In this document: in pieces, positions 34,077-43,244 of the stretch
Layout of the letters: every line of letters begins with the position of its first letter
How positions within the stretch are numbered: position 1 is the stretch's first letter
Source of the DNA: Pseudomonadota bacterium
GTDB lineage: Bacteria > Pseudomonadota > Alphaproteobacteria > Rhizobiales > Beijerinckiaceae
Reading direction: 5' to 3'
NCBI GenBank assembly: GCA_021804825.1
Contig: JAJZGX010000006.1
Span: forward strand, 1-48,033
Length of the DNA: 48,033 nucleotides
Notes under the pieces: generated by a model
Seen by the model: the letters and a program-made list of their open reading frames with translations, nothing else
Told to the model about the DNA's origin: nothing
Databases searched by the model: none
Made by a program: the position numbers and the translations under genes

Positions 34077-34940
34077 ATGACTACGCTTGAGCAAGGCCTC
34101 GATATTTCCTCGCGCGGTGAGGACCTGCAGCCCGGCTTCACCTGGCGGCACTATGGCATTTGTGCCAGTGGCATCATCTGGCGCGAGGCCTTGCGCTTCA
34201 TTCACCAGCGCGAGCGCTTCGTCTCGGCGCTGGTGCGCCCTCTGGTGTGGCTGTTCATCTTCGCCGCAGGCTTCCGCTCGGTGCTGGGCCTGTCGATCAT
34301 CCCGCCCTACAAGACCTACATCCATTATCAGGATTATATCACGCCCGGCCTCATGGCGATGATTCAACTGTTCAACGGCATGCAATCCTCGCTTTCGATG
34401 ATTTATGACCGTGAAATGGGCAATATGCGCACGTTGCTGGTCAGTCCGCTGCCGCGCTGGTTTCTGCTGACCTCGAAACTCATGGCCGGTACGCTGGTGT
34501 CGATCATGCAGGTCTATGCCTATCTGCTGATCGCCTATTTCTGGAACGTCGTGCCAGATTCGATGTGGGGCTACGTCACCGTGCTCCCGGCCCTGTTGAT
34601 TTCCGGCTTCATGCTTGGTGCGCTCGGCATGTTCATTTCATCGGCGATCAAACAGCTTGAAAATTTCGCTGGCGTGATGAACTTCGTGATTTTTCCGATG
34701 TTTTTTGCGTCGTCTGCGCTTTATCCGCTTTGGAAAGTGCGTATGGGAAGCCCGTGGCTGGCAGATTATTGCGCACTCAACCCCTTTACCCACGCGGTCG
34801 AATTGATCCGCTTTGCACTTTACCAGCAGATCAACTGGGTTTCGCTGGCGGTCGTCGTGGGCTGCACGGCGCTATTTCTCACCGGCGCGATCATCGCCTA
34901 TGACCCCTCGCGCGGCATGCTGTCGCGCAAGGGCGGCTAG
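34077..34940 (+). CDS. ABC-2 type permease, PQQ-catabolism-associated transporter (PedC-like)
   Basis: A 287-residue, six-helix ABC-2 permease. It has LVRPLVWLFIFAAGF, the YIHYQDYITPGLMAMIQLFNGMQSS region (residues 80-104), and the ABC-2 core REMGNMRTLLVSPLPRW. ABC-2 permeases normally export, yet the operon encodes a periplasmic binding protein. GAGGAG lies upstream of the ATG. Its TAG stop shares a CTAG palindrome with the stop of convergent livF. Confidence 0.87.
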   Translation: MTTLEQGLDISSRGEDLQPGFTWRHYGICASGIIWREALRFIHQRERFVSALVRPLVWLFIFAAGFRSVLGLSIIPPYKTYIHYQDYITPGLMAMIQLFNGMQSSLSMIYDREMGNMRTLLVSPLPRWFLLTSKLMAGTLVSIMQVYAYLLIAYFWNVVPDSMWGYVTVLPALLISGFMLGALGMFISSAIKQLENFAGVMNFVIFPMFFASSALYPLWKVRMGSPWLADYCALNPFTHAVELIRFALYQQINWVSLAVVVGCTALFLTGAIIAYDPSRGMLSRKGG

Positions 34941-35695
34941 GGACTGGCCGGCGTTTCCAGATCAACCTCGGCACCCAAAAACAATTTGGCGATGCGCGGA
35001 TCGTTCAGGATCGATTGTGCCGTGCCGACCAACCGCGTACGGCCGGTTTCGAGCACGATGCCATTGTCGGAAATTTCCAGCGCGCTGCGGGCGTTTTGTT
35101 CCACCATGAGGATCGACACGCCCTGGTCGCGCAATCTTTGCAAGGTGGCGAACACATCCTTCACCATCAGCGGCGAAAGGCCGATGGACGGCTCGTCGAT
35201 CAGCATCAACTTGGGGCGGGCGATCAGGCCGCGGGCGATTTCCAGCAGCTTTTGCTGGCCACCCGACAATGTCGAAGCCTGGGCTCGCGCCTTCTGACGC
35301 AGGATGGGAAAGCGATCCAGCGCCTCCTCGACCCGCGAACGCATGGCCTTGGTCGTGCCGAGCGCAACGCCGCCAAGTTCGAGATTGTCATGCACGGAGA
35401 GTTCGGGAAAGATGTTGCGGCCCTGCGGTACATAGCAGACGCCCTCACCGATCAGCGCCGCCGGGCTGAACCCTCTCACATCCTTGCCTTCAAGGATGAT
35501 GCGCCCGGCGCTCAGATTCAACAGGCCGAATATGGCCTTGAACGCGGTGGATTTGCCAGCCCCGTTGGGGCCGATGATCGTGGTGATGGTGGCACGGGCG
35601 ACCGAGAATGACAGCCCATTGAGGATGGTCATGCGGCCGTAACCGCCAACGACGCCCTCCATCATCAGCACAGGCGAGTTTGTATCAGTGGCCAA
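34937..35695 (-). CDS. livF: LivF-type ABC ATPase (HAAT importer)
   Basis: Second ATPase of a branched-chain amino-acid-type importer. The 252-residue protein has GPNGAGKST, CYVPQGRNIFPELSVHDNLELG, signature LSGGQQK and LMLIDEPSIGLSP, all typical of LivF. I chose the TTG at 35695 because TGAGG is 6 bases upstream and it overlaps the livG end by 11 bases; ATG 35665/35662 have no ribosome site. Last gene of the liv operon. Confidence 0.9.
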   Translation of the reverse strand: MATDTNSPVLMMEGVVGGYGRMTILNGLSFSVARATITTIIGPNGAGKSTAFKAIFGLLNLSAGRIILEGKDVRGFSPAALIGEGVCYVPQGRNIFPELSVHDNLELGGVALGTTKAMRSRVEEALDRFPILRQKARAQASTLSGGQQKLLEIARGLIARPKLMLIDEPSIGLSPLMVKDVFATLQRLRDQGVSILMVEQNARSALEISDNGIVLETGRTRLVGTAQSILNDPRIAKLFLGAEVDLETPASP

Positions 35696-36428
35696 GGTAT
35701 GCCTCAATAACTGTGGGGTCGTTGCGGACATCATCAGGCTTGCCGTTGGCGATGACCTTGCCTTCGGCAATACACATCACCCTTGTGCAGAGCGACATGA
35801 CGAAATCCATATTATGCTCGATCACGACAAAGGTGGAGCCACCCTGCGCATTCATGGCGCGAAGCCGCTCGCGAAATGAACCGAGCAGCGAGAGGTTGAC
35901 GCCGCCCGCCGGCTCGTCAAGCAACACGAGCCGCGGCCCAGCCATGAAGGCCATGGCGGCATCCAGCAGTTTTTGCTGGCCGTAGCTCAGCCCACCGGCT
36001 GGCAATGCCGCGACATGGCTGAGCTTGAATTGCTCGAGCATGCGATCGGCCGCAGCGGAAAGCCCCGCGTCAGGACGACCGAACAGGCGCTTCATGCGGC
36101 TGCCAATGTGCTCCTGCCCCGCCAGAATGAGGTTTTCGCGCGACGACAATTGCGGGAACACCTGCAAAAGCTGGAATGTGCGCGAGACGCCGCGGCGATT
36201 GAGCTCGATCGGCTTCATGCCGGTGACATCTTTGCCATCCAGCAGCACCTGCCCGGTGCTCGGCGGAATTTGACCGAGCAGACAGTTGAACAGGGTTGAT
36301 TTGCCAGAGCCATTAGGGCCGATGACGCCCAGAATCTCGCCTTCTTCGACCGCAAATGACACGCCATTGACAGCCTTGACGCCGCCAAAGTGCCGGTGAA
36401 GGTCACGCGCTTCGAGCACGACACTCAT
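35685..36428 (-). CDS. livG: LivG-type ABC ATPase (HAAT importer)
   Basis: First ATPase of the importer, 247 residues: Walker A GPNGSGKST, the LivG-specific VSRTFQLLQVFPQLSSRENL, signature LSYGQQK and Walker B LVLLDEPAGGVN, with the HNMDFVMSLCTRVMCIAEGK C-terminal segment. It starts in an ATGA overlap with livM and overlaps livF by 11 bases. Confidence 0.92.
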   Translation of the reverse strand: MSVVLEARDLHRHFGGVKAVNGVSFAVEEGEILGVIGPNGSGKSTLFNCLLGQIPPSTGQVLLDGKDVTGMKPIELNRRGVSRTFQLLQVFPQLSSRENLILAGQEHIGSRMKRLFGRPDAGLSAAADRMLEQFKLSHVAALPAGGLSYGQQKLLDAAMAFMAGPRLVLLDEPAGGVNLSLLGSFRERLRAMNAQGGSTFVVIEHNMDFVMSLCTRVMCIAEGKVIANGKPDDVRNDPTVIEAYLGH

Positions 36429-37378
36429 GGCTTTGGCTCCACAGGTGCATCGGTTGGGCGCAGGCGCGCGACACCGCGCGCGATGATGCCGACGATACCA
36501 TCAGGGCTGAAGACCAGCAGCAGGATCACGATGACGCCGTAGATCAGCAGGTAATAATCCTGGAACGAGCGCAACACCTCCGGCAGGGCAACCGAGACCA
36601 TGGCCCCGAGGAACGGCCCCAGGAACGACCCCGATCCACCCACCACCACCATCAGCAGCAGGCTGAAGGACAGCGGCAAGGCGAATTCCGACGGCTCGAT
36701 ATATTGCCCCAAAGGTGCAAACAGCGCCCCCGACACCCCGCCCAAGCCGGCGCCAATGGCAAAAGCCAGCAGCGTATAGGTGCGCACATCGACGCCAAGG
36801 CTGGCAGCGCGAACAGGGTTTTCGCGCAAGGCGAGAAACGCTCGGCCCCAAGGCGAACGCAACAACCACCACACACCCAGCGTGACCACCGCCAATGCGG
36901 CAAGGCACAGCCACATGTAAGCGACATCGCTGGTGAACGGGATGGGCCGCGCGATTTTGTCAATGCCGGCAGTGCCGTGGGTCAGCCAGGATTCGTTGCG
37001 GAACACCAGAAAGGCAATGGTCGCGAGCGCCAAGGTCACAAAGGCCAGATAATGCCCCTGCACCCGCAAGGCCGGGAAGCCCAGTAGCACCCCGAGAATG
37101 AAGGAAATCGCGGCGCCGATCACCAGCGTGAAACCGAAGGGCACGCCATGCGGCAACAGCAGCGCCGTCGCATAGGCGCCAAAGCCAACGAAACTGGCTT
37201 GGGCGAGCGAGATCTGTCCGGCAAAGCCCAGCGTCAGATTGAGGCCGATGGCGCTGATCGTATAAACCGCCCAGAGCGAAATCAGATAGATCGGATAGGG
37301 CTTGAGCACCGAACCTGCCAGCCCCGCCACCAGCAGCAGCACAAGCGCCAAAGGCAATACGCGATGAGGCTGGTTCAT
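36425..37378 (-). CDS. livM: LivM-type permease (HAAT importer)
   Basis: A 317-residue permease with multiple helices, the LNLTLGFAGQISLAQASFVGFGAYATALL motif (positions 46-74) of LivM proteins, a LRENPVRAASLGVDV coupling loop and VVGGSGSFLGPFLGA. It sits in ATGA overlaps with both livH and livG. The heterodimeric channel forms with LivH. Confidence 0.92.
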   Translation of the reverse strand: MNQPHRVLPLALVLLLVAGLAGSVLKPYPIYLISLWAVYTISAIGLNLTLGFAGQISLAQASFVGFGAYATALLLPHGVPFGFTLVIGAAISFILGVLLGFPALRVQGHYLAFVTLALATIAFLVFRNESWLTHGTAGIDKIARPIPFTSDVAYMWLCLAALAVVTLGVWWLLRSPWGRAFLALRENPVRAASLGVDVRTYTLLAFAIGAGLGGVSGALFAPLGQYIEPSEFALPLSFSLLLMVVVGGSGSFLGPFLGAMVSVALPEVLRSFQDYYLLIYGVIVILLLVFSPDGIVGIIARGVARLRPTDAPVEPKP

Positions 37379-38247
37379 ACCCGACGCTCCTCTGCCCGAC
37401 CAAGCAACCCTTGCGGGCGGAACAGGATGAAGATGATCAGCAGCAGCATCGGCACCGCGTCGCGATATTGCGTCGGGCCGAAGGTCGCCGCGAAATTCTG
37501 CACCACACCGAGCAACAAACCTCCCACCACGGCACCCCGCACCTGATTGAACCCGCCAATGATCGCCGCCGAAAAAGCTGCCAGACCAATGCCGATACCA
37601 TTGTCGAATTTGACGAGATAAATCGGACTGACCAGCAAGGCGGCCAACGTTACCAGCGCCGCATTGAGCACGAAGGTGATCAGCACCATGCGCGCGACAT
37701 TGATGCCGAGCAGACGCGCCACCTGCGGGCCTTGCGCGCTCGCCTGAATGGCACGGCCGATGCGCGTGCGCCCCATGAACAGGTTGAGCGCCGTCACCGC
37801 AACAACGGCAGCGAGCAGGATGCTGACGCTTTGCCAGTCGATGAAAATATTGCCGAAATGCAGGCCGCCGTTGATTCCCGGGAACGGGAAGGCCTGCGCC
37901 CCGCCGGCATTGAGCATGCCGTTCTGCAACACAATGGAGAGTGCCATGGTGGCGATGGACAGTTGCATGGCGCCATGCGGCAGAATGGGATCAACCATCA
38001 ACCGCTTGAACAGCACGCCAAGCACCAGCGCCGCCACCACCAAGGCAACGATAAAACTCGCCCAGATGGGCAATCCGTAGGAGTTTGCGGCCAACATCAC
38101 GAAAGCCGGCACGACGACAAAATCGCCTTGGGCGAAATTGACCGTCTGCGAACCTTGCGACAGCAGGGAAAATCCGGTCGCGATCAGCGCATAAATCGCG
38201 CCGATCGCAAGCCCCGAAATCAAAACCTGAACGAATAAACTCATCAT
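37375..38247 (-). CDS. livH: LivH-type permease (HAAT importer)
   Basis: A 290-residue permease starting LFVQVLISGLAIGAIYALIA, with GSQTVNFAQGDFVV, the coupling loop RAIQASAQGPQVARLLGI and IIGGFNQVRGAVVGGLLLGV, all typical of LivH. Two adjacent ATG codons (38247, 38244) are equally plausible starts. It lies 18 bases after livK. Confidence 0.92.
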   Translation of the reverse strand: MMSLFVQVLISGLAIGAIYALIATGFSLLSQGSQTVNFAQGDFVVVPAFVMLAANSYGLPIWASFIVALVVAALVLGVLFKRLMVDPILPHGAMQLSIATMALSIVLQNGMLNAGGAQAFPFPGINGGLHFGNIFIDWQSVSILLAAVVAVTALNLFMGRTRIGRAIQASAQGPQVARLLGINVARMVLITFVLNAALVTLAALLVSPIYLVKFDNGIGIGLAAFSAAIIGGFNQVRGAVVGGLLLGVVQNFAATFGPTQYRDAVPMLLLIIFILFRPQGLLGRAEERRV

Positions 38248-38265
38248 GGGGCGAGATCTTTTTGC

Positions 38266-39414
38266 TTATTTCGGGCCGACGTAGTTGAGCACAACGGCTT
38301 TGCCACCCTTGACCTGGATCAAGTAGCCGCCGTTGTCGATGTCGCCATTGGCCAGCACCTTCATCGGCGTCATAATCAGCGGATATTTATCCGGGGTGAT
38401 CATCAGGCCATGCAGCGCCGCGGCGAGACCCTTGGCATCAGCCTTGCCTTCCTTGTCGGCGGCAGCCTGAAGCATGGCAACCGCCATGTAACCCTTGATC
38501 GCATTGTGATCGGGATGGGTCTTGTACTTTGCCTCGAAGCGCTTGACGAAGCTCTGGATCGCCGGGATCGGCGAGCTCGAGCCGATGCCCGCGAAGGACA
38601 CCGCGCCATCAGCGGCACCCTGCGACAGCTTGATGGCCTGCGCATCAGCAACCGTGCTGCCACCAACAATGGCGGCCTTCATGCCCATCTGGCGGAAGCC
38701 CTTGAGAAAGCGAGCGACTTCTTCTTCGTGGTCGTAGAGGAAGACCGCGTCGGTCTTGGCTGCCTGCATCTTCAGCAGATCAGGCTGGAAGGTGACCTGA
38801 CCGGCTTCGCTGGAAATGTCGGTCGTGACATTGAGACCGGCCTTCTTGGCATCTGCCAGGAACAAGACGTTGCCCGCCTTGCCGAAATCGTCATTGACAT
38901 AGGAAGCGCCAACCGACTTGGCATGAACCTTGTCCTTCAGATAGGAAATGATCGGCGGAATGGTCTGGGCCTGGCCGAGCGAGGTGCGGAACAGCGTGGG
39001 GTCACCCTGCGAGGTGAGATTACCAGCTTCGCCACCCATGATCTCGGTGATACCGGCCTTCTGCGTGAGCGCCTCATCGACGATGACAGAACCCGAATAG
39101 ACCGGGCCGAGCACGGCAAACGGCTTGCCATCAAGCGCCTTCTGGATCACGGCGCGCGACACTGCCGGGTTCGTCTGCGTGTCATAGGCGGTGCCATGCA
39201 ACTTGTGGCCGCGGATGCCACCCTTGGCATTGGCATCTTCGATGCCCATCATCACGCCATCGCGCCAGAGCACGCCCACAGTGGCACCGCTGCCGGAAAG
39301 TTCCGCCGGAATGGCGATTTCCAGTACGGACTTGGCCGCAAAGGCGGCTGGGGAAGCGGCCAGCACAGCCAGCAGGCTGCAACCAATGGCCAGTTTTGTC
39401 GTCGAAATTCGCAT
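38266..39414 (-). CDS. LivK-type periplasmic binding protein (HAAT importer)
   Basis: A 382-residue type I periplasmic binding protein. The signal peptide (MRISTTKLAIGCSLLAVLAA to about AFAA) is followed by LEIAIPAELSGSGATVGV, the VLGPVYSGSVIVDEAL region and VGASYVNDDFGKAGN, as in the Leu/Ile/Val/amide-binding family. Ligand specificity cannot be read from sequence. ATG 39414 has AAGGAA 7 bases upstream. It is the first gene of livKHMGF. The operon promoter is overlapped by a LacI-type palindrome, which hints at a sugar-like or carbon-source signal. Confidence 0.88.
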   Translation of the reverse strand: MRISTTKLAIGCSLLAVLAASPAAFAAKSVLEIAIPAELSGSGATVGVLWRDGVMMGIEDANAKGGIRGHKLHGTAYDTQTNPAVSRAVIQKALDGKPFAVLGPVYSGSVIVDEALTQKAGITEIMGGEAGNLTSQGDPTLFRTSLGQAQTIPPIISYLKDKVHAKSVGASYVNDDFGKAGNVLFLADAKKAGLNVTTDISSEAGQVTFQPDLLKMQAAKTDAVFLYDHEEEVARFLKGFRQMGMKAAIVGGSTVADAQAIKLSQGAADGAVSFAGIGSSSPIPAIQSFVKRFEAKYKTHPDHNAIKGYMAVAMLQAAADKEGKADAKGLAAALHGLMITPDKYPLIMTPMKVLANGDIDNGGYLIQVKGGKAVVLNYVGPK

Positions 39415-39620
39415 CCTGGGTTTCCTTGTTTTAGACGTTGACCGAATGAATACTTGCGCGGGCATGGTTGGAGTTTCGTGTGCACCACGGCACCGCGCCT
39501 GAGCATCAGGCTTCAGACGACGCAGACGTCGCCGGGAGCATGATCTTTCATGCGCGGTTAGCGAGATAACAGCTTAAAACTAGAAACAGTCTCCACACCC
39601 CTGGGACGCCTCTCCTGAAG

Positions 39621-39634
39621 TGGAAGCGCTTCCA
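39621..39634. promoter_or_regulatory. LacI-family operator on the liv promoter
   Basis: TGGAAGCGCTTCCA is a perfect 14-bp palindrome with the central CG typical of LacI/GalR-family sites. It begins 3 bases downstream of the minus-strand -10 element, covering the expected transcription start, a classical repressor position. Confidence 0.75.
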
Positions 39635-39637
39635 AGG

Positions 39638-39666
39638 ACGGTATGAAACGCCTCATAGACTGTCAA
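39638..39666 (-). promoter_or_regulatory. Promoter of the livKHMGF operon
   Basis: On the minus strand, TTGACA (39666-39661), a 17-base spacer and TACCGT (39643-39638). The start would be near 39631, giving a leader of about 215 bases before livK. The rest of 39415-39742 shows no gene. Confidence 0.65.
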
Positions 39667-39742
39667 CCTCAAAACAATACGCCATACGAACATACCGCCG
39701 CCAGCGTTCATCTGTGCGCCTGGCGTTCGCTGGCCGATGGTC

Positions 39743-39771
39743 TTGCGTGCGTGCGCGCAAGCTGTGCTAGA
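39743..39771 (+). promoter_or_regulatory. Candidate promoter of rnr
   Basis: TTGCGT (39743-39748), 17 bases, GCTAGA (39766-39771). The expected start is only 1-3 bases before the rnr ATG, so the message may be leaderless. Confidence 0.45.
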
Positions 39772-39779
39772 AGCAGATT

Positions 39780-42065
39780 ATGAAATCTCGCAAGTCCCCC
39801 GCCGTGCCCACCCCCACGGCTCTCCCCGACCGTCAAGCCATTGCCGATTTCATTGCCCGCGAACGGGCAGCGGGCAATCTTGGCAAGATCGGCAAGCGCG
39901 AGATTGCGCGCGCTTTCAATGTGCGCGGCGATGCCCGCGTCGGCCTCAAGCGGCTTTTGGCCGATCTCGAAACCGAAGCGCCGCTGGGGCGCGGCCCTCA
40001 AGCCACTCCTGCCCGACTTGCCTCGGTATTTGTCGTGACGGTCACCGGCATCGATGCCGATGGCGAGCTTCTGGCCGTGACCAGCGAAGACAAAGGTGAC
40101 CCGCAGCAGGTTGTCGTCGTCACCGGCCCCGGCAATGCCGCACAAGCTGCCCCCGGCATTGGCGAGCGTCTGCTGGTGCGGCTCATGGCCGAGAGGAAGG
40201 GGCAGGAACGGCCCAGCGCCCAACTGGTTCGGCGTCTGCCGACCGCCCCCCGCGCCACCACGCTCGGCATTTTTCGCGTCGGCCGCGACGGCGCAGGCGG
40301 GCGCATCATTCCGGTCGACAAGAAAATCCGCGAAGAGTTCATCGTTGCCGCCGCCGATACAGCCGATGCGGTCGATGGCGAACTTGTCGCGCTGGCACCC
40401 GTGAAAGCCGGGCGTTACGGCCCGCAACGTGTGCGCATTATCGAGCGGATTGGTCGCCTCGACAGCGAAAAGGCGCTCAGCCTCATCGCCATCAGCACCC
40501 ATGGCATCCGCGACCATTTCCCTGAAGCCGTGGTGCGCGCCGCCAAGGACGCCCGGCCCGTGCACCCGCCCGGCCGCGACGATCCCATGCGCGAAGACTG
40601 GCGCGACCTCGCCCTAATCACCATCGATCCTGCCGACGCCAAAGATCATGATGACGCGGTCCATGCTGCCCCCGATGACCGGCCCGACAATCCGGGCGGT
40701 CATGTTCTAATCATCGCGATTGCCGATGTCGCCGCCTATGTGCAGGCCGACAGCGCCATGGACCGCGAGGCGCTGGCGCGCGGCAATTCGGTATATTTCC
40801 CAGATCGCGTCGTGCCGATGCTGCCCGAGCAGCTTTCCAATGATCTTTGCTCGCTGCGCCAGGGCGAAGATCGCCCGGCCTTGGCGCTGCGCGCGACCAT
40901 CACTGCCGCAGGCAACGTGCTTGAGACCGCCTTTCATCGCATCATGATGCGCAGCCATGCCAAGCTGAGCTATGAGGAAGCGCAAGGTGTGCAGGATGGT
41001 GGCCAGGACCCGCACGGCCTGCGTCGTGGCATCATCGCGCCCTTGTTCAGTGCATGGGCGGCGCTGTCGCGCGCCCGCAATACGCGCGCACCCCTCGATC
41101 TTGATCTGCCGGAACGCAAATTGCTGCTCGATGAAGCCGGGCGGCTCGACCGGGTGATCGTGCCGCCCCGCCTCGATGCTCATCGCCTGATCGAGGATTT
41201 CATGATTCTCGCCAATGTCGCGGCTGCGGAAACGCTGGAGCGTCATCATCAGCCACTGCTCTACCGGGTTCACAGCGAGCCAACGGCCGAAAAGATCAAT
41301 GCACTGGCGACGTTTCTGGCGACCCTCGACATCAAGCTGCCGCGTGGCCAAGTGATGCGCCCGGCCCAGTTCAATGGCATTCTGGCACGAGTGCGCGGCA
41401 CGGCGCAGGAGGCCCTCGTCAATGAGGTGGTGCTGCGCAGCCAGTCGCAGGCCGAATACGCCGTCCAGAACATCGGGCATTTCGGCCTCAATCTGCGCCG
41501 TTACGCACATTTCACCTCGCCGATCCGGCGCTATGCCGATCTTTGCGTGCATCGCGCCTTGATCTTTGCGTTGCACCTCGATCAGCAAGCGACCCACCTG
41601 CCCGACCTCAAGAAGTTACGGGAGATCGCTGAATCGGTTTCGCTCAGCGAGCGCCGCGCCATGCTGGCCGAGCGCGATACCAAAGACCGGCTGATTGCCA
41701 GCCATCTGGCCGAGCACATCGGCGCCACCTTTGCGGCGCAGGTGAGTTCCGTCACCCGCGCCGGGCTTTTCGTGCGCCTTGCCGAGACCGGAGCGGATGG
41801 CTTTATCCCGGCCTCGACGCTCGGCAATGATTATTTTGTATTCGACGAAGCGCAGCGCAGCATAATCGGCAAGCGCAGCGGCTCCGGCTGGCGTCTGGGT
41901 GACAATATCGAGGTGCGTCTCGTCGAGGCCGCGCCTTTTGCCGGTGCGCTGCGCTTTGAAATGCTCTCGGAGGGCAGGAACGCGGGCAAGGCGCCCACAA
42001 TGACGCGCGACAAATGGCGCGATTCCCCTGTCAGGAAAATTAGGGCATCTCGTCGACGACATTAG
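39780..42065 (+). CDS. rnr: RNase R (3'-5' exoribonuclease)
   Basis: Degrades structured RNA processively. The 761-residue protein has an N-terminal winged-helix region (IADFIARERAAGNLGKIGKR), cold-shock-like OB domains, the RNB catalytic domain with the acidic metal site TIDPADAKDHDDAVH and AEYAVQNIGHFGLNLRRYAHFTSPIRRYADL (split: 560-590), and a C-terminal S1 domain (AQVSSVTRAGLFVRLAETGA). The basic tail is short. In Rhizobiales topA often precedes rnr; here a liv operon does. The ATG has only a weak AGAAG upstream. Confidence 0.94.
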   Translation: MKSRKSPAVPTPTALPDRQAIADFIARERAAGNLGKIGKREIARAFNVRGDARVGLKRLLADLETEAPLGRGPQATPARLASVFVVTVTGIDADGELLAVTSEDKGDPQQVVVVTGPGNAAQAAPGIGERLLVRLMAERKGQERPSAQLVRRLPTAPRATTLGIFRVGRDGAGGRIIPVDKKIREEFIVAAADTADAVDGELVALAPVKAGRYGPQRVRIIERIGRLDSEKALSLIAISTHGIRDHFPEAVVRAAKDARPVHPPGRDDPMREDWRDLALITIDPADAKDHDDAVHAAPDDRPDNPGGHVLIIAIADVAAYVQADSAMDREALARGNSVYFPDRVVPMLPEQLSNDLCSLRQGEDRPALALRATITAAGNVLETAFHRIMMRSHAKLSYEEAQGVQDGGQDPHGLRRGIIAPLFSAWAALSRARNTRAPLDLDLPERKLLLDEAGRLDRVIVPPRLDAHRLIEDFMILANVAAAETLERHHQPLLYRVHSEPTAEKINALATFLATLDIKLPRGQVMRPAQFNGILARVRGTAQEALVNEVVLRSQSQAEYAVQNIGHFGLNLRRYAHFTSPIRRYADLCVHRALIFALHLDQQATHLPDLKKLREIAESVSLSERRAMLAERDTKDRLIASHLAEHIGATFAAQVSSVTRAGLFVRLAETGADGFIPASTLGNDYFVFDEAQRSIIGKRSGSGWRLGDNIEVRLVEAAPFAGALRFEMLSEGRNAGKAPTMTRDKWRDSPVRKIRASRRRH

Positions 42066-42111
42066 AATTAGACGAGTTCAAAACATGCAAACAGCATTAA
42101 GGATGATCCCG

Positions 42112-42492
42112 ATGCAACGCCCGGTCTGGCCGGCCTTGAAGCGCGGCTTTGCCGGCAAATGCCCCAACTGCGGCAAGGGGCGGATGTTCAAATCCTACCT
42201 CAAGGTCAATGATAACTGCCCCGTATGCGACACGCCGCTGCATCATCACCGTGCTGACGATGCGCCGCCCTATTTCACGCTTCTGGTCTCGTGCCATATC
42301 ATTGGCGCGGCGATCCTGCTCGATCTTGATTTCGGCCCCGCACTTTCCATCCTCGGACAGACGCTGCTCTTTGCCGCCCTCGCCGTCGTCTTGTGTTTGA
42401 CGCTCTTGCCAGTGTTCAAAGGCGGGCTTATTGCCTACCAATGGGCTTTGCGCATGCACGGCTTTGAAGACGAACCGGAATACCCTGTGTGA
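42112..42492 (+). CDS. DUF983 membrane protein with zinc ribbon
   Basis: A 126-residue DUF983 protein, function unknown. A rubredoxin-like pair of CxxC motifs (CPNCGKGRMF and CPVCDTPL) is followed by ADDAPPYFTLLVSCHIIG and two membrane helices (about residues 58-80 and 85-106). ATG 42112 is chosen because AAGGA lies 8 bases upstream; ATGs at 42085 and 42103 are alternatives. It commonly sits between rnr and a Nudix gene in Rhizobiales, as here. Confidence 0.87.
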   Translation: MQRPVWPALKRGFAGKCPNCGKGRMFKSYLKVNDNCPVCDTPLHHHRADDAPPYFTLLVSCHIIGAAILLDLDFGPALSILGQTLLFAALAVVLCLTLLPVFKGGLIAYQWALRMHGFEDEPEYPV

Positions 42493-43244
42493 ATGATCCA
42501 CGCGCCCATGCCCATGCTCTGGCGTTGACCAGCGAGGAGCGACAACGCCTCTGGCCGAATGTGCGCCCGCGCGATGCCGCGACCCTGATCATCATTGACC
42601 GCACCGGGGCGGTGCCGTCGGTGCTGATGGGCAAGCGGCACCATGCTCATAAATTCATGCCAGGCAAATTCGTGTTTCCGGGCGGGCGCATCGAGACCTA
42701 CGATGCCAAAATGCCGGTGGCTTCGGGCTTGCAGCCTGCGGTCGAACTCAGGCTGAACAAGGCGCTGCGCTCGGGCCGGACATCACCAAACCGCGCCCCG
42801 GCGCTGGCTCTGGCGGCCCTGCGCGAGACTTATGAAGAGACGGGCGTGCTGATTGGCGTGAAAGGCCAGAAGCCGTCGCGCCCAGTGCCCGAAGGCCCTT
42901 GGTCGCGATTCTGTGCCGAAGGCGTGGTGCCAGATCTCTCGCATTTGCATTTCATTGCCCGCGCCATCACCCCGCCGCGTCGGCCCAAACGCTTCGATGC
43001 CAGATTTTTCGCGGTCGATGCCCGCCATATCGCGCTGCGGCTCGACAATATCATCGGCCCCGACACAGAGTTGGTGGATTTGGTCTGGCAACCGCTAAAC
43101 AGGATTGCCGAACTCGATCTGCCCAGCATCACCAAGGTCGTGCTGAACGAACTCGATGCGCGCGCCGCCGCTGGCTTTGGCCATGACCTTCCGACCCCGT
43201 TCTATCACGAGCGGCACCGGCGCTGGCAGCGCGACGAACTTTGA
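42489..43244 (+). CDS. Nudix hydrolase
   Basis: A 251-residue Nudix-superfamily protein; the Nudix box is present around ALAALRETYEETGVLIG (residues about 98-114), preceded by FPGGRIE. The segment between FPGG and the box is longer than in short Nudix enzymes, as in the NUDT19-like/CoA-type group. Substrate not determinable. GTG 42489 overlaps the DUF983 stop (GTGA) and the 3' end overlaps the MFS gene (TTGA). Confidence 0.87.
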   Translation: MNDPRAHAHALALTSEERQRLWPNVRPRDAATLIIIDRTGAVPSVLMGKRHHAHKFMPGKFVFPGGRIETYDAKMPVASGLQPAVELRLNKALRSGRTSPNRAPALALAALRETYEETGVLIGVKGQKPSRPVPEGPWSRFCAEGVVPDLSHLHFIARAITPPRRPKRFDARFFAVDARHIALRLDNIIGPDTELVDLVWQPLNRIAELDLPSITKVVLNELDARAAAGFGHDLPTPFYHERHRRWQRDEL

